From Laccaria trichodermophora (lineage: Eukaryota > Basidiomycota > Agaricomycetes > Agaricales > Hydnangiaceae): a DNA stretch of 64,000 nt. The stretch spans positions 992,001-1,056,000 of the forward strand of contig JACTVC010000017.1 in NCBI GenBank assembly GCA_018417955.1. Direction: 5' to 3'. Under the pieces are notes generated by a model. The model worked only from the letters and a program-made list of their open reading frames with translations, made no database searches and had not been told where the DNA came from. A program made the position numbers and the translations under genes. This document shows positions 53,908 to 64,000 of this stretch, in pieces (within the stretch, counting starts at the first letter, position 1; each line of letters begins with the position of its first letter).

Positions 53908-55047
53908 CTATGTGCTTACATCCACTGAAGTTTTCTCTTGTTTTTCATCTTCATCAGTATGAACGGCCTCCTTACTCGATATTTCCCCTTGTTGATACCG
54001 GCGACGATTTCTTCCCCAAATGAATAATGGCTTGATGATGTAGGTCAACGCGAAAAATAAGAGAATGCCAGCGAGAGGTACAATTCCGAACACAGAGGTA
54101 ATAGCCCACTTCCACGGCGTAAATGATACGTCGAAAAGAACCTGATGGAAAGTTATTGACAACGGCAGCGAGGTGAATAGATATTTACTTGAGATAGGTT
54201 GTTGGGGTTGTAGTAGCATGCGGAGGTGGAATTGACTGAATGCTTTTCCATGAACGCCGCCGCATCGTTAATGTTATGGCTAAAATCTTGAGTATATGTT
54301 GCGTTTTGAAGGCTCCCACCCCACGTTCGATAAGAAACGTCCATGTTGACAGAATAACATATGGGACACGACAAAACACAGTTATTGTGATTGGTGGTAG
54401 TGCAGCAAGTGCAATTGCACCTATATTATGGCAATGCCACATCAGGTGCGAACGAACGATGAAAATGCTCAACACACGAATATGATTGACAGGATGTTGA
54501 ACAAGAACCGTCCTTGTCGCATCTGAAAAAGGGAGAAAAAGGAGTTCAGCTTAATTCGCAGATTCCCAAGTGACTTACGAAGTAGAACAACTTGTGCAGG
54601 TCTGGCAACAAGACCCGCAACATTTATACCTATTTTCCATTGTCAACTTCCTCCAGTATACGAACTGAGGTGCCAGGCACTCACCCCCCGTCACACACAT
54701 TGCCCACTCCCGAGGGGCAAGCTGTGCTATTCGCCAAACACGCACTCGGAGTGTAGCCTTGGTTGATTTGGGATGCCAGAGTACCGCATTGAGGGGATCC
54801 ACTGGGTGCGCTAGCACATTGATTATAACATACTTGCTCACAGCAATAGCGAGATGGTAGATCGGCTCTGAGAATGGTGCAGTAGGTCAAATGCCACTCA
54901 TGTCGTTTAATTTCTGCACCCGTCCACAATGAGCGACTCGACGTGGCGATCACAGCTGGATACGTTACCAGGATAGTTTAGGCCGAAGAACAGACCGAAA
55001 AATAAACCAAGAGAGGCGAGCGATAGCGCTGATATTAGGAAGGCCAT
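53908..55047 (-). CDS. Cys-rich protein with two membrane helices
   Basis: Six exons (55047..54920, 54867..54685, 54629..54579, 54522..54478, 54420..54189, 54141..53908) give 290 residues in consistent phase. A hydrophobic N-terminal helix (MAFLISALSLASLGLFFGLF) is followed by about 170 residues with more than 20 Cys, many as CC or CxC (RYCCEQVCYNQC, YKCCGSCCQTCTSC, SCNCTCC). Then come WGGSLQNATYTQDFSHNIND and a C-terminal helix (ITSVFGIVPLAGILLFFALT). The short tail is charged (DEDEKQEK). Both ends are probably cytoplasmic with a disulfide-rich lumenal loop. I do not recognise the family, and the zinc- or disulfide-binding state is unknown. Confidence 0.78.
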
Positions 55048-55698
55048 GAGCGGAGTGCACAACAAGGAGAAAGAGAGCTAGAGTCCATCACGCGTTCGAG
55101 TCAGGTACTAATCAGGGTCGGGGACTTTAAACGTCTATGCCAAGCGCCGAGATTAACATAAGCACAGCATTCGCATAGAGGCCGGCCGCCAAGCTAAGCA
55201 CTACACACTGATCAGCACTGAAAGGTAGTAAACAGCATGACTTTAGTAATTTATGAGTAAGAGAGTGCATTCTGCGTGTAAAATGCAGTAAGAATTACAT
55301 CTCGGAACGCTATAAATTGGAAGATACGCCCAAGATGCGCCCAATTTTGCTTAGCTCTTTATGTTCCAGAATGCGGTGATAGTAAAGCTGTGGTCACCCG
55401 CAGATTATAATACCTCCAAAGCACAATTAGAGATCGCTACTTTTTACAGCAAGCTCTTATGCCTCTACAAATATATCAATGAGGGGAGATGCTCTAAGGG
55501 TACATACTACATGGTGGGGGCTATATTACAAACTTCTTTAATATTAATCTCCTTCTCTCTAATCATTTTTCGGATCTGTGTTCCTTCCAAATTCCGCTCC
55601 ATATGATGATGGGATAGGTCAGTCGAGGGTTGTGATGGGGGGCAGGGGAATCAAAAAGAAATAAAGCAAAAAAAAAGACAACCCACGTCCACCTCAAA
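55048..55698. other. Intergenic
   Basis: No supported gene. An 81-residue frame at 55361-55606 has one hydrophobic stretch but no other sign of being real. Confidence 0.45.
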
Positions 55699-58600
55699 TC
55701 AAACAGCACCCGCCAAAACACTCAACACCCCCCTCGTCTCCCCACTATCCAACTTCCACTTCGCATCCGTCCCCTTCCCACTCGTGCTAACAGTCTCAGC
55801 ACCATCAAACTCATTCAACCGCCTCAACAGCTTCTCATCGCTGCTCAGCGCCAGCAAAAAGTCGCGGTCCCCACCAACTGAGCTTTCTTCAACAGTATCG
55901 GGGCCCATCCACGACGCGCGTCGCGACATGGGGGAGCGCGCGGGACCGCCGGGGTGGAGAATTGCGCCGACGGCAGTGGAGCGGGAGACGTTGTTCGGCA
56001 GGACGAGGAAGCTGTTTTTTCCGGGGATGATGCGGAGGCCGTAGCGCTCGCCGAGGCTGTATCGAGGGGTTAGCCCATCAAGAAAACAAAAGGGAGATGG
56101 GCAATAAAAGGGAGAGTAGCGATTAATCCCCGGAGAAAAAAAGAAGCGGGGGCTGGGGATCCCCTAACACAAAATATGAAGGATGGCCATTCCGCATAAA
56201 AAGGGAAGGAAAAAGAAACAGGGATATGCATAGTCCCCGCAGAAAAAACACAGCGGGGGATGGGGATCCCCTACACAAAACACGAAGGATAGCGATCCCA
56301 CATAAAAAAGATACACAGTCCCGCATTGAAAAGAGAAATTCGCCGAGCCACCTCACGCACCTATCGAAAATATGGTTCTGCGCTTCAGCAGCCTGCCTCC
56401 TCGCCCACTGCCGATCCTGACTTTCTACGGTTTCCCCAGTCCAAAACCGCCAGACTACAGACGCCTGACGCTCTTCAATGAAAGACCCGGGTGTACGTTC
56501 CGTGAACTACACAGGGGGCGCCCGTGTGAGAGGGAGAAAGGTGGAATGATATGAGGAAGGAACGGACGTAATTGAGCATCTCCAAACACGCCGTCTTCCA
56601 CGTCAAATTAAAGTTAGTCACCATATTGATCCATTCCCCACTCGCGCTACCCCCTGGGCCTCGTGAAGGCCTCGTCTTGATGAAACACCCATTCTCCGCA
56701 CTGTCACCGTTCAGCGCAAATAGAGGGGGGGGGAGGAGAGAAAGAACATACACAATCCCAACCTTCGGAACCAAGTCCGCCAGCTTCTCCAAAACACCTC
56801 TAACAGGCAACCCACTCAATACCCAAACCTCATTCTTCCTATCCTCCGTCAACTTCCTCAGAACATCAACAGCACCCTCTGGTAACTCATACTCCCCTTT
56901 AGCAAGCTTCATCATCCCTTCCCTACTAAGATCGCGCCTCCACAAAGTCCCTTCAAAATCCACGAGGATAAGCCGCGTTTGTAGGGAATGTTTGTATCGC
57001 GGTAATAGGCGGGATACGTCCAGAATGGGGACGGAGGATATGTCGTCTTGTACGTGTTCGATGTGGGCGCGGACGCATCGGTTGAGGAAGGTTGTTACGA
57101 ATGCTTGGGCTGTTTGGGTTGTTACGTGGTTGTGGAGGTCCTTGGAAAAAGGTTAGCATAATGGAGAACAATATAAAGAGAGAGGGGGGGCGTACCTCCC
57201 AACGAGATAAAGCTTCTTCGTCGCTCATTGTTAGCGCCTATTTATGGTAAGTGGGTGAGTGTCCAGAGGAGGTGGTAAATGTCCATACCTGATGAATAGC
57301 CCCAGCCGTCCCGCGGGTATCCCAAGGATTAATAGCAATACACGATCTAAATCCACTATAACTATAACTCCCCGTAAACTAGAAAAAAAACCCATCAGCC
57401 TCCTCCCCTCCTCAAAAAGAAAGCGAAAAAAAAAAGAACGCACCTCACTCAAAATCAAAGGCCGATACTTCCCCTCCTGACACTCCACATACTCATGCGT
57501 CCTAAGCGCCATCCCCTCCCTCAAACTAGTAACAATAAACGCATCCCCAACCGTCAAAAGCGCCAAATACTGGCTAAACGTCAAATCCTGGGTATGCAGA
57601 AAGACCACAGGCTGATACGTGAACGTCGAGAACCGCGAGTTGATCCGTGACACCACATCCGCTACACCCCCCGCGAGTTCATTCGACTCCGTCGTCTGCA
57701 GCGCGACTTGTATTAGGACAACTTTCCCCTTCCATTCGGGATACTTGTCAAGGAACGCTTCGAATGCGAGTATTTTATGTCGCACGCCTTGGACTTCGTC
57801 CAGCTTATCTCGCCCAACGACGATTTTGAGCCCTTCGTAGCGTTGTTTGAGGACTTGAACCCATTCAGCTACGTCTGCTTCCTTCTTGCGCACCTGAAGC
57901 TGCTTGACGTCGATTCCCATGGGGAACACACCAACATCGACGAACCGCCCCCGTTCGCCCAACCCGTCCCGAACGACGTCGCTGCCCAAATCCGCTTGGG
58001 CGCTGTGCACTTCGGGGACTTGGATCCCCTTGGGCAGAGCCTCGTACGCCAGGATACGTGAGACGGTCTGGCGGAAGTGGCGTGCGTAGTTGGCTGTTTG
58101 GAAGCCTACTAGATCCGCGCCGAGTAAACCGAGTAATAGGTCCTGGCGGACGGACAAACACCTGAATATCTCGGAAGAAGGAAAGGCGACGTGCATGAAG
58201 AAGCCGATTGGCGCTGTACGTGGTAGCTTTGGGCTTGAGCGGAGAAGGGAGGGGAGGAGCATGAGGTGGTAGTCGTTTACCCAGATTATGTCGCCTTCTT
58301 GGTAATTCTCTATTATGGCGTCGGCGAAACGTTGGTTGACGGAGACGTATTGTTTGTAAGAGGCGGATTCGTAGAAGAGTTTGGTTTTGGGGGCGTCTGG
58401 GACTGCGTAGTGGAGACATGGCCAGAGGACCTGATGGGTGTGTGAGATGATTGATGGAATAAGAGGTGATAGAAAGAAAAACGCACCTGGTGACAAAATT
58501 CGTCATAACAATTTTGGAACTCGCGGTCGGGAATCCAGACTGGCAAGCTCGATCGTTGTGTCCACATCCTCTGATCAATATTCTTCCTCAAACTGTCACT

Positions 58601-59299
58601 GAACCCATCCGTAGCAGTACCCAACGTCCCAACCCACACCTTCTTGCGCAGCCGGTCCCCAAGACTGTCGACTGCGTTTTTCAGACCACCGTTTCCATGG
58701 GTATTGGGCTCGAGATGCCATGCCTCTGAGGTTCTAGGAAGGTCGCCCAACGAACTGATGCTTGATGGCTTCCGAGAGGTAGACCGGGATTTTTTGCGTT
58801 GGATGCGAGGGGAGGGGGTATGGTCTCTGTGTGTTGTTTGGTGTTTTCTTGATATGGGTGAGGATGTGGTGGATGTTGGGGAGGTAGCGAGGACGGCTTC
58901 GGGTGCGAAGCGGGTTAGTTTGGAGAAGGGGTTGGAGATTTCGGTGTTTGGAGATCGAACGGCTGGTGTTGGGTGTCGGGACTAGATAAGGGTTAGAGAG
59001 GTGATAAGGGTCGGAAGGGTCGGAACAAGTACCTTGTCAGTGAGATCGTCGACGATGCTTTTGAGGGGACCGCTGGCGCTGGATTGGCGCGAGTGGGTGT
59101 TCGTCCGATTGACGATGGCCGGTTTGAGTGGGCTCGCTGCCAGCCGCAGGGTCACTGCAGGGAGGTTGATCTCCGAGTCGTTCACCGTGGTCGTCGCGAG
59201 TGGTGGATCTGGGGTGGGAGGACCCGACTCGCCTTGGACTGCGGTGGTGGGAAGGAAGAGGGAGGCGATGATAACACGGTGGTTGCGGAAAGAGGACAT
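55699..59299 (-). CDS. Tps3/Tsl1-like trehalose synthase-complex subunit
   Basis: A multi-exon gene from MSSFRNHRVIIASLFLPTTA to the stop at 55699. A Ser-rich N-terminus precedes a GT20 domain: VSVNQRFADAII, WVNDYHLMLLPSLLR, GFFMHVAFPSSEIFR, VFPMGIDVKQ, SLREGMALRTHEYVECQ and LILSEFTGSYSYSG. A C-terminal HAD phosphatase-like domain starts LILVDFEGTLWRR. Key residues differ from active enzymes: the GT20 loop reads GRDKLDEVQGV where Tps1 has a DRLDYIKG-type motif, HAD motif I is D-F-E-G-T not D-x-D-G-T, and the usual SGR in motif II is SGL. It is therefore more likely a regulatory subunit than an active synthase or phosphatase, by analogy with yeast Tps3/Tsl1. A decayed copy lies at 31545-32400. 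Confidence 0.88.
56119..56330. repeat. Two tandem copies inside an intron of the Tps-like gene
   Basis: About 105 bp units share a block starting GCGGGGGCTGGGGATCCCCT and then ACACAAAA-ATGAAGGAT. Each unit has CCCCG/CAGCGGGG arms that can pair. The host intron is about 300 nt, far longer than the 50-60 nt typical here. Confidence 0.7.
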
Positions 59300-60779
59300 T
59301 TGGTGGGACGGAGGTATCTTTTATTTGATATAAATGAGTGTTATAAAGGATGGAGAATGATATCATCGGACATCACCTTGCTCCCCTTTTCGGTCGGTCC
59401 ACCTGAAAAATCAACACCCTCATGTCCCATCTGTACAAAAACCTCTCCGACGCTACTCCGCTCATCGCACAACACCCGTCCTCGCACGGGAGATCCAGGA
59501 ACATTGGGAGGTATCATCCCCTTATTCCCTCTCCTTTTTCTTACTCGCCGCTTTATATCCTGCACTCCACCAACGTTGTTGTTCGGAACCCTGTCTTTAT
59601 CATTCATGTCATAAGTACCAATCCTCGGGCCCATATACATCAATACGGTTAGCCAAATGATCTCTGGCTTTTATAGCTTTATCATTATCCCGCTTACGTG
59701 TCACATCAACCTCGTCTCCGCTCCTTGGACCATCGTGACCACATCTTGGCATCTCAGCCACAACTCAAAGACAACTGGTGCGGCACAAGTAAAAGCCAAC
59801 TGAGATCCGGTGAATTTATTCACAGAACGCTCACCTCCATCCGCCCCTATCCTTAGGACGTAAAAACTTCGAGTATTTAGACGCCACGTCCCCCACTTTA
59901 TATCCTCAAGCTTCAAAGCGACCACTTCTCACAATGGTGTCAGCTGGTGTTCTCTAATGATCAGAAGACGGTGTTTTTCATTGTGAGCCTCACCCATACA
60001 ACATCAACAACTCGATTTACAACCCTCAATTTACCGTCAATTTAGAGAAACCTATCGACGCTTCAGCGCCCTCACTACAAGGTGTTTAAACTCGTTCGAC
60101 CCCCGATGGCTGTCGAGATCAGAGTCTAGTAGGGTGACTTTGTGGAACGCGACAGCTCGGACATGGTGGGCGCTTCTAGCGGTGTTGATGGTATACACCC
60201 CCCTCAACAGCCCGGTCGCTCCATACTCCAAATATCCGGATAGGCAAATCAAGTTTCTGTGGGGAAAAACCGGCAGGTAACACAGGTGCATAAATTCTGT
60301 GGTCACTTTCTGATCGGTCTATCTTTCTCAGACGAAATGACAACACCAGCAATACCGTATTGCAATGTCAAAAGCATTGGCAACGTCTTTGACTTCATCA
60401 ACATGCACATCGCCATTGTAAATCATGGGCTGTTAGCCCTCAGTGCGTCGGCCCGGGATGACTTTTCGGAATATAACGCAAGGCCATTTCCCTCGCATGT
60501 TGGGGTAGAGGCTAGTATATGTTTAGTCCATCATTCAACCACGTCAGCAACCTCGACGTTCGACGAGCAACCGGTCTCATGTGGTCAGCACCGAATTGCA
60601 GCTGGAACTTGGTATCTGTTATCACAGTCCATGAAGGTAGCGCAATGAGGCTGCTGAAGCAAATCCGACAGGCAATAGATTGGGAGTTCCTCCCTTTATC
60701 ACTCTAAGTCACAGACCATTTTTCGTATCATTCTTACTAATTTTATTTATCAACTTTTTTATGTCCGATACTTAATTTC
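59300..60779. other. Gene-poor stretch
   Basis: About 1.5 kb with only unsupported frames. A minus-strand frame at 60052-60306 (GVYTINTARSAHHVRAVAFH) is open but has no partner exon I could confirm. Confidence 0.4.
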
Positions 60780-61290
60780 GCAGCATCAACATTGAGGATG
60801 ACCTCCATTTCCTCCGGACTGGCGAAAATCTGTACCCTTGGAATGCACGCGTTTCCGGAGCGCTGAACTATTTTTAGACTCTGCCTGTCCTTGTGACCAT
60901 TCTTCTTCTCAGATTTACTATGTCATTCGCCAATCATTCGCGGTCCGAACGAACAGCCAACAGGTTTTCGAAGAACTTCCTCTTACTCAAGGATTGTACT
61001 TGTATCATTCTCATCCGACGATTTATGAACGAAGAGGCTGCCTGCCAGCTTCTCTTCCCTTCACGGGGTTTAGTCTGGTTCAGTCTTGCGCACTCCACGA
61101 ACAAATTCATCTCGTACTGACGCCATGCAGCTATCCATGGATCCGAGGAGTGCTCTTAGGCTATAGCGTTGCGCATCTCAAAGCTCATTTGGAAAAACTA
61201 CATGCGCAGCCCTTTCGGTGTTTGTTGGTGAATGCGCACTACACCCTGCCCTCCTTTTCTGGCGATATATAGGCAAGCTTAATTTGAAGG
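60780..61290. repeat. Upstream flank repeat, copy 3 of 3 (inverted)
   Basis: This matches 30905-31325 and 28610-28985 in reverse orientation, and again lies upstream of an inhibitor start. The whole promoter-plus-gene block therefore moved as a unit over about 30 kb. Confidence 0.65.
61266..61271 (+). promoter_or_regulatory. TATA box of inhibitor copy at 61349
   Basis: TATATA, 83 bases upstream of the ATG, at the spacing seen in intact paralogues. Confidence 0.45.
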
Positions 61291-61348
61291 TTGTGTTCAT
61301 CATCTCCCACTCTCTGCACTCTGAACATTTTATCGAATACTTACAACT

Positions 61349-61843
61349 ATGTGTTTTCCAAGCGGCCTGTATAATCTCAGAGCCCTCCCCGCTGAAGGAC
61401 TTGGCGGTTTATACGCCAATGCGAACGGCTCCGACGAAGTCGTTATCGTCGCCCCGCACACGCCACCGTTCGTTGAGCGTCAGGTCGTTAGTACCAGGCA
61501 TTTACACGTATTCTGGATGATCATAACCACCTCGGGACAGTCTTTCGAATGGTCCATTTTGTACTTGGACAATGGCGTTCCCGACGCCATCACGTACGTA
61601 TATCAACCTTTCCTCGCAACGTGCCTCACCACTAATTATTCAGCATTCGAGCACCTACACGGCTTATCGGCGTGACGTTGTACGCTGGAACTGATGATGA
61701 AAACCATGTGAGCAGCGTACCACTCTCTGATGGCCTGCTTTGGTTGATGTTCTTGATGCCTTTAGGTTGTCATTAAATCCGTTCCAGTCGTTTCAGGTGT
61801 AGAGGCTCCCTTCTGGCAATTCAAGGCCGTCCAGCGTGATTAA
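61349..61843 (+). CDS. Rearranged I66-like inhibitor with fused exons 1 and 2
   Basis: Exon 1 is normal (MCFPSGLYNLRALPAEGLGG ... ERQV). A deletion then removes the end of intron 1 and the first part of exon 2, joining intron-derived sequence to TTSGQSFEWSILYLDNGVPD. The reading frame stays open across the join, adding about 14 intron-derived residues (VSTRHLHVFWMII). Exon 3 (61644..61707) and exon 4 (61766..61843, PVVSGVEAPFWQFKAVQRD) are intact and in phase. A 128-residue protein from 61349..61593 plus those two exons is therefore possible, lacking the conserved Trp and about 40 residues of the trefoil core. It could be a pseudogene or an altered inhibitor. Confidence 0.6.
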
Positions 61844-62739
61844 GCGCGGAGATTTGGGGATCTCAGGAGAAATTTCAAAGTTAGCTATATCTTTAATGCG
61901 ACGTTGCGATTATGTGTACTACTATCAACCTCCAATACAATGGTGTTACTAAGTAGAGTGACCGGTTTTCGTATGCTACGTTCGGTTATCGATAGGAAGA
62001 CGCACATCGTGACGACGAACGATTAAATTCTTCACCATCATAGGCCTATCCTCAAGTAAAATATGATAATCCAAAGAGTTGATCTAAGCCCATGTTCAGC
62101 ATAGTTCAATGCAACGATGACGCAGGACAAAGCCCGTTACCGACATCGTCACTGTCAACCGCCTATCTGTTTTTTTTGACGCCCTCTTTTGTTTTATTCC
62201 CTGTGGAAACCCCCAAGCGAGTCTCGACCCAGCCGCGCGCAATTACTCCCGCTTGCTTTAATCTCATTCATGGAGCTCATACCCCTCCCTCACGAAACGA
62301 CGGGGACGACAGGACGACAGGGAAGCTGGTATGTGGTCCGAGAAGATGTGGGGAAGAGTTGACGAAGAAGACCAGACGATCAATGGGAAGAAGGATGGGA
62401 GGACAGGGGTAACTTGTTGGAATTTCGGGAGCTTTGCGAGCATGCGCAATGCACCCCATCTTCAGATTTCACTTGATTTCAGGTACATTTCTTCCATTGA
62501 TTGTTTCCGTGCATTCTTAGGGGTGTTTTGCATTTATCCCCTTATATTTTGTAGTCTACAATATATACACGAAGCCTTGTACTGTAGTTACCCATCCGTT
62601 TGCCTCTGTCATCCACAGAGACAACCGGAATATTATTCCCTTTCTTGTCTTGATCACGCGAAGAGTGTACGCTTGCTGATTTGATTTCAACATAACTCTC
62701 TGCCTGTGATGGTCGAACAACCAGCTACTACACCTTTCC
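61844..62739. other. Intergenic
   Basis: No gene or clear repeat recognised. Confidence 0.4.
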
Positions 62740-63560
62740 CATCCTCTTGCGATACAGCACAGCTCTGAGTGTTGCCCATATAGTGGGCCCATCCCCATAA
62801 CTTCTGCTGTTGTCCTATTGACTCGGAAATTAACAGAACGTGTCCCTCCGACTTTTTTTGGCGTCTCAGATCTCTCCATTTGTTCCGAAAAAGAAGTGAG
62901 GTTGAGGTGAGGCACCCGTGACGCCCATCCAACTCACCGAAAACGTTAATGGCAGTGCTAGTGAGCGCTGGGCGGATTCTATGAAACACACTCTGTTTGT
63001 CATATGTACTTTTTTTTTTTTTTTTTCCTGCCAATCATTCAGCATCGTTCTGCTTCCTACCACCTAGTCGATGCACGATTTGACAAACCCAGAACTCTCG
63101 TCGCCGAACGTCCAATTCCGATATTCATATACAGCACAGCCTGAATGTCGCTCATATGGTGAGCCCATTCCCAAGGCCTGTTGTCCTCCCGTCCTGAAAT
63201 TACTGAGGACCGTGTCCCTGGCAGCGCGCTGCTTCAGGGAATGATCTGTTCTCAAGAAATTGAAGAATCAGAGATTCAGCACTCCCGAAGCCCGCGATAG
63301 GCCGTGATAAGAGGTGATAAGCCTTCCTCGAAAAGACTCGGTGAATGACTTCCAGACCGTTTTCTAGTCAATGCACGATTCGAAAAACCCAGAACTCTCA
63401 TCGCCGAATGTCCAGCTCCTTGGCGGATACTCATATACAGCACCTCTGAACGCCGCTAATCATATGGCCATCAGAGCAAGGTGAGCCTATCCCCAACTGC
63501 TTTTGTCATCTTACTAAAATCAGAAGATCATGTCCCTCCCATAACCCGTTCCTCACGCTA
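62740..63560 (+). repeat. Three imperfect tandem copies, period about 300 bp
   Basis: Copies 2 and 3 start GTCGATGCACGATT (63066) and GTCAATGCACGATT (63367) and share AACCCAGAACTCTC, CATATACAGCAC and TGTCCCTC. Copy 1, around 62750, keeps only the CAGCAC...CCCATCCCC...TGTCCCTCC part. It lies upstream of the secreted-protein gene and has no coding potential that I recognise. Confidence 0.65.
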
Positions 63561-63697
63561 AGCCTTACACACCCTCTTGGCATCGAGTTTTCCTAAAAAT
63601 AACTCAAAGGTGCCTGGTACCAGTGCTTGAACGCTCGACGCGTGAACGCCTCGAGGCCAAGCAGCACTTATAGTACGAACATGAAGCCCGCCGGTTA

Positions 63698-64000
63698 ATG
63701 GCAATGATGTTCTTTTCACCTGTCATCCCACTTATCATCCCTCTATTTAGCATCCTACGCGTATATGCCTATCTCAACGATACCTCCAATGCGGACCTCA
63801 CATGGAGTGGAAACAGCGCACATCCCCTCAGCTCCAACTCCAGTCAATGGTGCTATTTTCCAGTCGCCAACGTCACCAAGAACACGGCCTGTATTGGGAC
63901 TTCATCTTCTTCCACCAGCAGCTATCAGACACTCATCTATACTCATCTAAATCTGCGCCAGGGGTGGTCCATTGCCTACTACGCGCTCAACAACGTCACC
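63698..64000 (+). CDS. Secreted protein, partial (runs off right edge)
   Basis: 101 codons from ATG 63698 to the window end: MAMMFFSPVIPLIIPLFSIL (signal peptide), then DLTWSGNSAHPLSSNSSQWC and LIYTHLNLRQGWSIAYYALN. It is the paralogue of the interrupted gene at 20273-20941 and carries TGG where that copy has TAG. At least six N-x-S/T sites suggest glycosylation. By comparison with the 20 kb copy, the missing part should include a Cys-rich C-terminal region. The family is unknown to me. The upstream 100 bases are also shared between the copies. Confidence 0.7.
   Translation, partial: MAMMFFSPVIPLIIPLFSILRVYAYLNDTSNADLTWSGNSAHPLSSNSSQWCYFPVANVTKNTACIGTSSSSTSSYQTLIYTHLNLRQGWSIAYYALNNVT

Noticed and set aside
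56572..57156. 194-residue plus-strand ORF
   Set aside because: Antisense to HAD-domain exons of the Tps-like gene, whose motifs are clear on the minus strand.
57865..58578. 237-residue minus-strand ORF
   Set aside because: Out-of-frame shadow of the Tps-like GT20 exon on the same strand.
59341..59643. 100-residue minus-strand ORF upstream of the Tps-like gene
   Set aside because: Charged, without domain or paralogue, and lying where the Tps-like promoter should be.
60052..60306. Minus-strand frame containing GVYTINTARSAHHVRAVAFH
   Set aside because: It looks protein-like, but I found no flanking exon, start context or related copy in the window.

Overview
The window is nuclear DNA of a filamentous basidiomycete, most likely an Agaricomycete mushroom. 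The evidence is dense genes split by 50-70 nt GT-AG introns, fungal families (OTU protease, EMC1, BCS1, MSS51-like MYND protein, Tps3/Tsl1-like protein), many single F-box genes, mushroom-type I66/cospin-like protease inhibitors and a LINE with an RNase H domain. Exon structures below were worked out by hand from splice sites, reading phase and comparison between paralogues inside the window. No transcript or database search was available.

Layout. 0-10 kb: a membrane protein running off the left edge, a stand-alone two-domain dihydroneopterin aldolase, an F-box protein, a subtilase remnant and the complete EMC1 gene. 9.7-18.8 kb: a head-to-tail segmental duplication. Each unit holds the 5' end of EMC1, an I66 inhibitor, an F-box gene and a 100-residue gene divergent from it. 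Decay is reciprocal: unit A keeps the F-box gene and lost the inhibitor, unit B keeps the inhibitor and has a frameshifted F-box gene. 19.6-31.3 kb: an inhibitor relic, a secreted-protein pseudogene, an OTU deubiquitinase, an F-box-like gene, a CENP-A-like histone H3 and two tandem intact inhibitors with a MITE between them. 31.5-33 kb: a dead fragment of a Tps-like gene and an NTF2-like gene. 33.2-39.7 kb: a full-length LINE with both ORFs open, a poly(A) tail and target-site duplications. 40-43.2 kb: two more tandem inhibitors. 43-49 kb: a small membrane protein, then gene-poor DNA with tandem repeats and tRNA-like repeats. 49.2-59.3 kb: BCS1-like AAA protein, MSS51-like MYND protein, a Cys-rich two-helix membrane protein and a Tps3/Tsl1-like trehalose protein. 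59.3-64 kb: a deletion-bearing inhibitor copy, tandem repeats and the start of an intact paralogue of the 20.6 kb secreted-protein pseudogene.

The distinctive content is a family of nine I66-like inhibitor loci (five intact, one rearranged but possibly still readable, three relics) spread among conserved housekeeping genes. The copies arose by tandem and segmental duplication and show truncation, exon fusion, substitution of a conserved Trp and a possible new N-terminus.
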